From Nostoc sp. NMS9 (lineage in GTDB: Bacteria > Cyanobacteriota > Cyanobacteriia > Cyanobacteriales > Nostocaceae), in NCBI RefSeq assembly GCF_017114995.1, contig NZ_JABXKL010000078.1:1-32750 (forward strand): a DNA stretch of 32,750 nt, read 5' to 3'. The notes below the pieces were generated by a model. The model was not told where the DNA came from. It was given only the letters and a program-made list of their open reading frames with translations, and ran no database searches. Of the stretch, positions 15,538 to 21,735 are shown piece by piece; within the stretch, counting starts at the first letter, position 1, and each line of letters begins with the position of its first letter. A program made the position numbers and the translations under genes.

Positions 15538-16263
15538 ATGACTAGCATTACCGAAATTGCCCCAGATATCTATCGCATCTCAAGCTATGACCCAAAAATA
15601 GATATGCAATTCATCCAGTTTTTAGTGAAGGATGAAGAACCATTATTATTTCATACGGGTCTAAAGAGGATGTTTCCACTAGTACATGATGCAGTGGCAA
15701 AGATTATTGATCCATCACAAATTCGCTGGATTAGCTTTAGCCATTTTGAAGCAGATGAATGTGGATCGCTAAATGAATGGTTGTCCATTGCGCCAAATGC
15801 TCAGACAGTTTGTAGCCCCATAGCAGCCTTTGTGAGTGTAGATGATTTTGCAATTCGTCCATCCAAAATTATGCAACACGCTGAAGTTTTAAACACTGGT
15901 AAATATAGTTTTCAGTTTCACCATACACCACAAGTTCCTCACGGTTGGGATGCAGGATTATTCTTGGAAACTAGTCATAAAACCTTGTTTTGCTCAGACC
16001 TTTTCCACCAGTTTGGAGATGTGGAAGCAATAACTGAGTCTGATGTGATTGAACGGTTCCGTCAAACAATCGTCAATTATGAAGCAAGTCCTTTTCCCAA
16101 TTACATACCATATACAACGCATACCGCTCGCATTCTCCAGGAATTAGCAGTTCTCAAGCCGCGTACACTGGCGACAATGCATGGTTCAACGTTTGTGGGA
16201 GATGGTGAACGTGCATTGCAGGATTTAGCAGTTGTGTTGCGAGAAGTTTTGGTGAAGAAGTAG
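15538..16263 (+). CDS. Stand-alone diiron (ODP-type) beta-lactamase-fold protein
   Basis: The ATG at 15538 (MTSITEIAPDIYRISSYDP) gives 241 residues; a longer in-frame start at 15463 lies within the previous gene. It matches the oxygen-binding diiron domain of flavodiiron proteins, and all six metal ligands can be placed: H69, E71 and D73 in SHFEADE, H135 in PHGWDAG, D154 in CSDLF and H215 in MHGST. The flavodoxin domain that donates electrons in flavodiiron NO/O2 reductases is absent. It could be an oxygenase, a sensor or a reductase with a separate partner. It lies 11 bp after the DUF3225 gene and 2 bp before a methyltransferase. Confidence 0.85.
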   Translation: MTSITEIAPDIYRISSYDPKIDMQFIQFLVKDEEPLLFHTGLKRMFPLVHDAVAKIIDPSQIRWISFSHFEADECGSLNEWLSIAPNAQTVCSPIAAFVSVDDFAIRPSKIMQHAEVLNTGKYSFQFHHTPQVPHGWDAGLFLETSHKTLFCSDLFHQFGDVEAITESDVIERFRQTIVNYEASPFPNYIPYTTHTARILQELAVLKPRTLATMHGSTFVGDGERALQDLAVVLREVLVKK

Positions 16264-16265
16264 AC

Positions 16266-16844
16266 ATGACAACCTATCCTATCGCCTCTAGTCCATCATT
16301 AGTGCAGCAGGCCGAATCTCTAGCTGCACAACTTGAGTTTACCCAATCCTCACTCCCAGAAGTTGGTCGTCTGTTGCACGTCCTCACCAGCCATATCACA
16401 CAGGGTCAAATTGGTGAAATTGGTAGTGGATGTGGGGTTGGTGCAGCGTGGATTGTGAGCGCATTACACCCAGATAGTACATTGATTACGATCGAGAGCG
16501 ATCGCCAGCTTGCCAAAGTTGTGCAACAGCTATTTGCAAATAAGTCTAATGTCCGCACACTTCAAGGCGACTGGCACGATTTACTCACCTACGCTCCCTT
16601 CAATTTGTTATTTGCCGATGGCGGAAAGGCAAAACTCACAGAACCTCAAACATTGATAACTGCTCTCAAGCTTGGAGGCTTCATCTTACTAGACGATCTC
16701 ACACCCGAAGAATACTGGCCACCACAATGGCACGGACGCACAGATCAAATCAGGGAATTTTGGCTCAAAGATCCTCGGATTGCCGCCACAGAAATCCCCG
16801 TGACGGCAAAAAATTCAGTAATTCTAGCGACACGCATCCAATGA
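16266..16844 (+). CDS. SAM-dependent methyltransferase, O-methyltransferase-like
   Basis: The 192-residue protein is a small class I methyltransferase. SAM motif I is GEIGSGCGVGAAWI (about residues 50-63), an acidic end of strand 2 lies in ITIESD, motif II-like FADGG is near 117-121, and LLDDLTP follows at 140-146, as in caffeoyl-CoA-type O-methyltransferases. The acceptor is unknown. The start is 2 bp after the diiron gene stop, and the histidine phosphatase begins 7 bp after its own stop, pointing to tight co-expression. Confidence 0.82.
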   Translation: MTTYPIASSPSLVQQAESLAAQLEFTQSSLPEVGRLLHVLTSHITQGQIGEIGSGCGVGAAWIVSALHPDSTLITIESDRQLAKVVQQLFANKSNVRTLQGDWHDLLTYAPFNLLFADGGKAKLTEPQTLITALKLGGFILLDDLTPEEYWPPQWHGRTDQIREFWLKDPRIAATEIPVTAKNSVILATRIQ

Positions 16845-16851
16845 ATTATTT

Positions 16852-17460
16852 ATGAATGCGACTTTCAATAAAAATAGTGTGCAAAGATTAATTCTGGTTA
16901 GACATTCGCTTCCAGAGAAAATAGCAAAATTGCCTGCTAGAGACTGGCCATTATCAGCAGAAGGGCGAGAACGCTCAGAGTTGTTAGCGCAAAGGTTAGC
17001 AAATTTCCAACCAAGTACTATAACTGCTAGCAATGAGCCAAAAGCTATAGAAACTGCCCAGATTATTGCCCAGAAATTTAATCAATCAGTTGAAGTTTTT
17101 GCAGGATTAAATGAACATAACCGTAGTAATCTTAGTTTTATAGAAGAAAAAAAGTTTATTGAAACCCTGACTACTTTTTTCACCACACCAGATGAATTGG
17201 TGATGGGATTGGAAACAGCAACGCAAGCTCATCAACGCTTCCAGCAAGCTGTAGAAAATATTATTGCCAAAACTCCAACTGGTGATGTAATGATTGTGTC
17301 GCACGGTACTGTCATGACGCTGTTTATTGCTGCTTTTACTGGCAAACAACCATTTTATTTCTGGCAGCAACTTGAGCATCCAATGGCTATAGTACTAGCT
17401 TTACCAAATTTAAAATTACTAGAAATAATTACTGTAAAAAGCAGACAAATAGAGGTTTAA
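16852..17460 (+). CDS. Histidine phosphatase superfamily protein
   Basis: A 202-residue phosphoglycerate-mutase-like protein. The catalytic motif is LVRHS with Arg17 and His18 (RHS instead of RHG), the proton-donor Glu is probably E88 in GLNEHN, and the second catalytic His is H151 in IVSHGT. The second Arg of the phosphate pocket, usually in SxxxRAxxTA, is Lys64 here (SNEPKAIETA). It probably removes phosphate from a small metabolite. The gene lies in a tight chain, 7 bp after a methyltransferase and 2 bp before a NUDIX hydrolase. Confidence 0.85.
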   Translation: MNATFNKNSVQRLILVRHSLPEKIAKLPARDWPLSAEGRERSELLAQRLANFQPSTITASNEPKAIETAQIIAQKFNQSVEVFAGLNEHNRSNLSFIEEKKFIETLTTFFTTPDELVMGLETATQAHQRFQQAVENIIAKTPTGDVMIVSHGTVMTLFIAAFTGKQPFYFWQQLEHPMAIVLALPNLKLLEIITVKSRQIEV

Positions 17461-17462
17461 AT

Positions 17463-18026
17463 ATGGGAAATTCATTTGATTGGGTTGTATTAAAATCTAG
17501 ACACATAGTAAAAGACAGATGGATTTCAGTACGTTCTGATACTTGCCAAATGCCTAATGGAACAATAGTTGACCCCTATTATGTTCTTGAATATCCAACA
17601 TGGGTTAATGTTGTAGCTTTAACAAAAAATCAGGAAGTTATTTTAGTAAAGCAATATCGCCACAGTCTGAAAAAAACAATTCTAGAATTACCCAGTGGTG
17701 CTGTAGAGACTGAAGATATTTTACCAGTGGAAGCCGCAAAACGCGAATTATTGGAAGAGACTGGTTACACTAGCAATCATTTTATTGAAACTGGTATATT
17801 ATCACCAAACCCAGCTACTCATACCAATTTAACCCATTGTTTTTTAGCAACAGATGTGGAACGTGTAGCTGATTTAAAGTTAGACTTTACAGAGCAAATT
17901 GATGTAGTTATATTGCCTCTAGAAAAGCTAATCAAAAATATTGATAATGGGATACTGCTGCAAACATTACATATTAGTTCATTATTTTTCGCTCTAAAAA
18001 AACTTGATAAAGTGCAATTTTCTTAG
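17463..18026 (+). CDS. NUDIX hydrolase, ADP-ribose pyrophosphatase-like
   Basis: The 187-residue protein contains the NUDIX box GAVETEDILPVEAAKRELLE then ETGY (about 77-100), with the REL-EE core intact and what looks like one extra residue before it. The preceding VKQYRHSLKKTILELPSG segment is typical of ADP-ribose or nucleotide-sugar pyrophosphatases, as is the later LSPNPATHTNLTHCFLA. It would hydrolyse a nucleoside diphosphate linked to another group, needing Mg. A GAGGT ribosome site is 6-11 nt before the ATG. It ends 54 bp before the last methyltransferase of the run. Confidence 0.85.
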   Translation: MGNSFDWVVLKSRHIVKDRWISVRSDTCQMPNGTIVDPYYVLEYPTWVNVVALTKNQEVILVKQYRHSLKKTILELPSGAVETEDILPVEAAKRELLEETGYTSNHFIETGILSPNPATHTNLTHCFLATDVERVADLKLDFTEQIDVVILPLEKLIKNIDNGILLQTLHISSLFFALKKLDKVQFS

Positions 18027-18080
18027 TCATCTGGCTATAGTTGCCTTTGTCAACAACCATCAATAAAGGATAAAAGATAT

Positions 18081-18896
18081 ATGACTGCAACCATTTCATT
18101 CGATCGCGTTTCTGATATCTACGATGCAACACGAGGACTACCGCCTGAGATTTCCGAGCAAATCACAGATTTTATCCTCAATCTAGTTTCAGCAACAGCA
18201 GAAACCAAATTTTATGAAACAGGTATCGGCACTGGTAGAATTGCTGTCCCGATCGCAAAAAGAGGTTACTCCTATACTGGTGTAGATATCTCTGAAAAAA
18301 TGTTAGCTGAACTGCACCAAAAGCTAGAGGGTGTGTCTCATAAATTAACAGCAATTAAGGGAGATGCAACTTCTCTACCATTTGCTGACAATTCTTTTGA
18401 TGTCGCATTGACAGTTCATGTGTTTCACCTGGTTTCTGCTTGGAAGCAAGCACTAGCAGAAATTCGTCGAGTCCTTAAACCGGGAGGAATTTACCTCTAC
18501 ACTCACGGTAATATGAATTTTAGCAAAGTTAATGAAGATATCAATCAGGGTAGATTTGAATTTCAGCAACGTTGGCAAGATATCATTGCTAGCTATGATT
18601 ATCCCTTACCTTGCTATGGTGCAACAGAAGAAGAGGTTTTAACAGAGTTGCGCGAACAAGGAGCAAATTTAGAAACAGTGGTTGCAGCCAAATGGCAGTC
18701 TAAACTAACTGTGGGCAAATTACTTGAATCTCATAAAAACAAGATTTATCGCCATACTTGGCACATCCCAGATGATATCTTTGCCCGTGCAATTCAAGAT
18801 TTGCAAGACTGGGCTTTGCAACACTACGGCTCTTTAGACTACGATTTGTCTGGTGAAAGTAGGTTCAAGATTGTAGTAGTACGCAACTGGACTTAA
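18081..18896 (+). CDS. Class I SAM-dependent methyltransferase, UbiE/Methyltransf_11 type
   Basis: The 271-residue protein carries SAM motif I ETGIGTGRIAVPIAKRG (about 47-63), GVDISEKML (motif post I), GDATSLPFADNSFDV (motif II), and EIRRVLKPGGIYLYTHG (motif III). This order is that of Methyltransf_11 enzymes acting on small molecules or lipids. The methyl acceptor cannot be identified. An AAAGGA site about 10 nt before the ATG supports the start. It is the last gene of the co-directional run; two inverted-repeat elements follow. Confidence 0.88.
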   Translation: MTATISFDRVSDIYDATRGLPPEISEQITDFILNLVSATAETKFYETGIGTGRIAVPIAKRGYSYTGVDISEKMLAELHQKLEGVSHKLTAIKGDATSLPFADNSFDVALTVHVFHLVSAWKQALAEIRRVLKPGGIYLYTHGNMNFSKVNEDINQGRFEFQQRWQDIIASYDYPLPCYGATEEEVLTELREQGANLETVVAAKWQSKLTVGKLLESHKNKIYRHTWHIPDDIFARAIQDLQDWALQHYGSLDYDLSGESRFKIVVVRNWT

Positions 18897-18913
18897 TTGC
18901 GATAAACAAGTTT

Positions 18914-19047
18914 GTAGTAAGGACTAAAGTCCTTACCTTACAGCAATTTTCAAGTAGTTAAACCACGACTGAAACGGTGAGTAGAAAGTGTGGAGTAGTG
19001 TAGTTCAATTACTTGAAAAGCACTATAAGCACTTCAGTGCTTACTAC
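18914..19047. mobile_element. MITE-like element with nested inverted repeats
   Basis: The 22-bp ends 18914-18935 and 19026-19047 are inverted copies with three mismatches, and each end is itself a small palindrome (aaggactaaagtcctt; agcacttcagtgct). Inside them a second inverted pair occurs, ttttcaagtagtt (18947-18959) and aattacttgaaaa (19007-19019). There is no coding frame. It is followed after 16 bp by another such element. Confidence 0.7.
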
Positions 19048-19063
19048 GTAATAGACAAATAGT

Positions 19064-19170
19064 ACTTACGCAAAAACTCTCTGAAACTCTTATTTCTTTG
19101 TGTCCTTCTCTGACGAGACGCTGTGCGAATGCGTCCTTTGCGGTTCGTTTTTTCATGATTTTGCGTAAGT
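19064..19170. mobile_element. 107-bp MITE-like element with perfect 12-bp ends
   Basis: The ends acttacgcaaaa (19064-19075) and ttttgcgtaagt (19159-19170) are perfect inverted copies. The interior holds no gene. A related end, aacttacgcact, occurs at 3170-3181. No convincing target duplication was found. Confidence 0.75.
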
Positions 19171-19214
19171 CCTAACAAAGATAAACTGGACAATGACTAA
19201 ACGAGGATTCACTA

Positions 19215-19760
19215 ATGATATTGGAAACTCAACGCCTATTACTGCGGGAAATGACGCTTTCTGACCTCGATGCGTTACTGCTTGTCCTCGGCGATGTAGA
19301 GTCGATGCGCTACTACCCAAAGCCCTTTGACCGCGAGATGGTGGAAAAATGGATTGACCGGCATCGCTGCAACTACGCACAGCACGGCCTCGGCTTGTGG
19401 GCGATGGTTCTTAAGACGACGGGTGAGGTAATCGGCGATTGTGGACTGGTTTGGCAGGAGGTCGAGGGAAACCGAGAACTCGAAATTGGTTATCATGTCC
19501 GCAGCGACCAACAAATGCAGGGTTACGCAACTGAAGCTGCATCTGCTTGCCAAGACTACGCCTTTAACGTGCTGGGTAGCGCGCGCGTCATCTCCCTGAT
19601 TCGCCCAGAGAACATTCCCTCTTGCCGTGTAGCTGAAAAGAACGGACTCAAGGTCGTTCAAGAGACACTCTGGCGCAACATACCGCACTATATATATGCT
19701 GTGCAACGCTCAGAAAGTAAACTTCTTACAACAAGCAATCTCGGAAGCAGAGAAGTTTAA
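19215..19760 (+). CDS. GNAT-family N-acetyltransferase (RimJ/RimL-like)
   Basis: The 181-residue protein begins METQRLLLREM-like (MILETQRLLLREMTLSDL) and has the GNAT acceptor-side segment GEVIGDCGLVW, the strand LEIGYHV, the acetyl-CoA pyrophosphate loop RSDQQMQGYATEA (a Q/RxxGxA variant) and the closing SCRVAEKNGLKVV. It transfers an acetyl group to an unknown amine. A GAGG ribosome site lies about 10 nt upstream. By eye the first 450 bp use many GC-ending codons (CTC, CGC, GCG), unlike the AT-rich genes around it, suggesting transfer. The stop codon falls exactly where a hisC relic begins, so the last dozen residues may be a recent extension. Confidence 0.85.
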   Translation: MILETQRLLLREMTLSDLDALLLVLGDVESMRYYPKPFDREMVEKWIDRHRCNYAQHGLGLWAMVLKTTGEVIGDCGLVWQEVEGNRELEIGYHVRSDQQMQGYATEAASACQDYAFNVLGSARVISLIRPENIPSCRVAEKNGLKVVQETLWRNIPHYIYAVQRSESKLLTTSNLGSREV

Positions 19761-19843
19761 TAATCTCTGTACCAACGTTGAGGCTGCTCACCGAGTACAT
19801 AGCTAGCCATTGCATCAACATGAGAGCGAAAGTATTTGGTCAT
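19757..19843 (-). pseudogene. hisC: Relic of histidinol-phosphate aminotransferase N-terminus
   Basis: On the minus strand, from the ATG at 19843, the translation is MTKYFRSHVDAMASYVLGEQ then PQR, which matches the start of HisC as I know it (yfR..vdaM.sYvpGEQP). After PQR the frame is lost, but skipping one T restores GTEIIKL, the expected continuation before the NTNENPYPPSP motif. Homology ends at about 19750, inside the 3' end of the GNAT gene. HisC normally has about 350 residues, so only some 8 percent is left. It is a dead fragment with a frameshift. Confidence 0.7.
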
Positions 19844-19929
19844 AGGGCATTAGGTAAAACAGTTTCTCTTTTCCCTCAAGACTTGTGGCAGAGCCGCAAT
19901 GAGCAGCATTTCCAGCCTCTTGCTGGAAA

Positions 19930-19983
19930 CGAGATTTGAAAAGGATTAAGCGTTGGGTTGTAGAGCAAACTTTTGGTTGGCTA
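19930..19983 (+). pseudogene. C-terminal relic of an IS5-type transposase
   Basis: The forward frame starting at 19930 reads RDLKRIKRWVVEQTFGWL. The RWVVEqTFgWL motif is the conserved DDE-family C-terminal signature of IS4/IS5-type transposases (commonly RWVVERTFAWL). Nothing upstream in the frame resembles the rest of a transposase and the remainder is missing, so this is a fragment left by insertion-sequence decay. It lies between the hisC relic and the PEP-CTERM gene. Confidence 0.6.
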
Positions 19984-19995
19984 TGCTTCAAAATA

Positions 19996-20670
19996 TCAGG
20001 TGCATTTAATTTTTTGAGTATAAAATCTAGTTGCTAAAAGAGCCGCACCTGCTACTAAAGTTGCTAGTACACTATCAGGTTCAGGGACGGCAGCAACTTG
20101 AGCATCAATTCGTGCAGTTCCAGCAAACAAACCAGACAATTTAGGGTCATCTAATATATCAGCAAACTCTGGAGAAATCAACAATTGAACATCAGGTATG
20201 GTTAAATTTTGGCCATCAAATGACACAAGTCCCGGAGTGCTCAAATCAAACAAAATTGTATTTAAAGAAAATGTGTCTCTTAAAACAAGTCCGCTGGCAC
20301 CTGTGACAGTACGTCCTGGAGCAAAACCGATTGAAAAATCACCAACAGTAATTTGATCGTTGAATGTAACAGTACCAGTATGCTCGATTGTACCTGAGAG
20401 CGGAGTAAAACCGCCCTCGTCACTAAACGTGAAGTTAGTAAGTGAGTCGATGTTCCAGCCAACTAAATAATTGCTGGGAATTGGTGCAACTGCCTGATTA
20501 GTGCCTGTCAAGGTTAACCCAATACTACTAAGAATCTTATCGTGATCGCGATCAATGCTGGTGACTCCAGATATCACTTTAAAAGTTGCAGCTTCTACCT
20601 CTATGGGTGCTATTGAGATAAAAGCTGCTGTCGTACAACCAAGAATCCCTGCAAACTGAAAAAAACGCAT
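19996..20670 (-). CDS. PEP-CTERM sorting-domain exported protein
   Basis: The 224-residue protein has an N-terminal signal peptide (MRFFQFAGILGCTTAAFISI, likely cut near VEA-A at 28-29), a beta-rich body, and a PEP-CTERM tail starting about residue 195: VPEPDS, a hydrophobic segment VLATLVAGAALLA, and a basic end with Arg and Lys. Such proteins are processed by exosortase and associated with exopolysaccharide. The body has no recognised enzyme motif. The start codon is clear; no exosortase gene is in the window. It is flanked upstream by 576 bp of non-coding DNA. Confidence 0.88.
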   Translation of the reverse strand: MRFFQFAGILGCTTAAFISIAPIEVEAATFKVISGVTSIDRDHDKILSSIGLTLTGTNQAVAPIPSNYLVGWNIDSLTNFTFSDEGGFTPLSGTIEHTGTVTFNDQITVGDFSIGFAPGRTVTGASGLVLRDTFSLNTILFDLSTPGLVSFDGQNLTIPDVQLLISPEFADILDDPKLSGLFAGTARIDAQVAAVPEPDSVLATLVAGAALLATRFYTQKIKCT

Positions 20671-20974
20671 ATATATTTCTGATGATCTTCGTACTTTATT
20701 TTATATAAAAAAACGTCCTTTATTAATCTATAAACTCAAAAATTACCGCTAAAAAACTATTCTCAAAACTTAAGATTATGCAACCATACAGTTAATAACA
20801 AAATTTAAACCATGCAGTTACAAATACCAAGTTAAGTAAGTGGGTAAAAATAAAAATTACTGGTCAGCATGAGGCGTAAACTATAAGGTATAAAGTATTA
20901 AGGATATAAGATGAAAAAAATATAGTTACGTTTAATTATGTCCAATGCCAATTATTTGGGAGCAAATTTCAAAG

Positions 20975-21000
20975 TCCCTCTCCAAACCTTGGGAGAGGGA
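20975..21000. repeat. REP-like hairpin (tccctctcc/ggagaggga)
   Basis: A 9-bp perfect stem with an 8-nt loop, of the same sequence type as the hairpins at 3354-3418. It lies in the 576-bp gene-free gap 20671-21246, in which I see no coding region. Confidence 0.8.
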
Positions 21001-21057
21001 TTTAGCGCTCTTTTATTACTCTCGTCAGATTAAATTTGAAACCCTATTTTGGCGTTA

Positions 21058-21073
21058 GTCCGCGCAGGCGGAC
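21058..21073. repeat. Small palindrome gtccgc-gcag-gcggac
   Basis: A perfect 6-bp stem with a 4-nt loop, followed by gtgtagccgcgatttctaat. This arrangement resembles a dispersed Nostoc intergenic repeat that I recall, but only the hairpin is directly seen. Confidence 0.6.
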
Positions 21074-21246
21074 GAGAGTTTGTGTAGCCGCGATTTCTAA
21101 TCGCTTGGATTATTCTCTCTTCAGAGTCATAGAAGAGCGTTAGGATGAAAGCTCATTGATTCATGCAAGAAGTCTAATCAGGTATTTGCAGACTCTAGCT
21201 GAGAATTAGAGAAAGCTGATTTATTCTCGCCGATTTACTTCTTAGT

Positions 21247-21708
21247 TCACAGACTTGTTCTAATCCACCAACTTATTTTATCCAAATTAGGATCTATTTC
21301 CTGCCACAAACTTGCTGAAGAGTCTGCTTCTCTTGTTGCTGCGAATATTTTATATATACTATCGAAGTTTTTTTGAATCAACTGCTTATCTAGTTTAGGA
21401 ATATCTAATTTCAGATATTTCAAACGGTTGGATAACTCTACTTTCTCTTTTGTCGGCAAGTCGGCAATCTGAGCAACTTGTTCTAAAATTTTGTCTATTG
21501 ATACAATTATTTCTTGCAGACTGGGCTTTTTAGTTTTTAATTGTAAATCTTTTTCTTCAAAGGCTTCTTCTTGATTACCTAACTTTACTAAGACTATTTT
21601 GACGAAGAAAAGATTGTAATCTATCTCACTAACTTCACCCGCTTGCTGATGATATTTTCCACTTTTATTTATAACTACTATGTCACCTTTCTCAATTCTA
21701 TTGTTCAT
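21247..21708 (-). CDS. Hypothetical protein with KOW/SH3-like N-terminus
   Basis: The 153-residue product begins with a short beta-barrel-like segment, KGDIVVINKSGKYHQQAGEV (7-26), resembling KOW/SH3-type domains, followed by a charged helical region (about 65-120, rich in Leu, Lys and Glu) that may form a coiled coil. The C-terminus DPNLDKISWWIRTSL is aromatic. No enzyme motif is seen. It starts 27 bp after the stop of the large kinase gene on the same strand, so it is probably its downstream operon partner. I do not recognise a named family. Confidence 0.7.
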   Translation of the reverse strand: MNNRIEKGDIVVINKSGKYHQQAGEVSEIDYNLFFVKIVLVKLGNQEEAFEEKDLQLKTKKPSLQEIIVSIDKILEQVAQIADLPTKEKVELSNRLKYLKLDIPKLDKQLIQKNFDSIYKIFAATREADSSASLWQEIDPNLDKISWWIRTSL

Positions 21709-21735
21709 AATTTATACAACCTTGTAATTAAATTA

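Noticed and set aside
19275..19706. A 143-codon minus-strand frame opposite the GNAT gene
   Set aside because: The + strand carries complete GNAT motifs; the antisense frame is a by-product of GC-rich codons.
19820..19938. A 39-codon + strand frame beginning MRAKVFGHRALG
   Set aside because: It lies across the hisC relic on the other strand and has no recognisable features.
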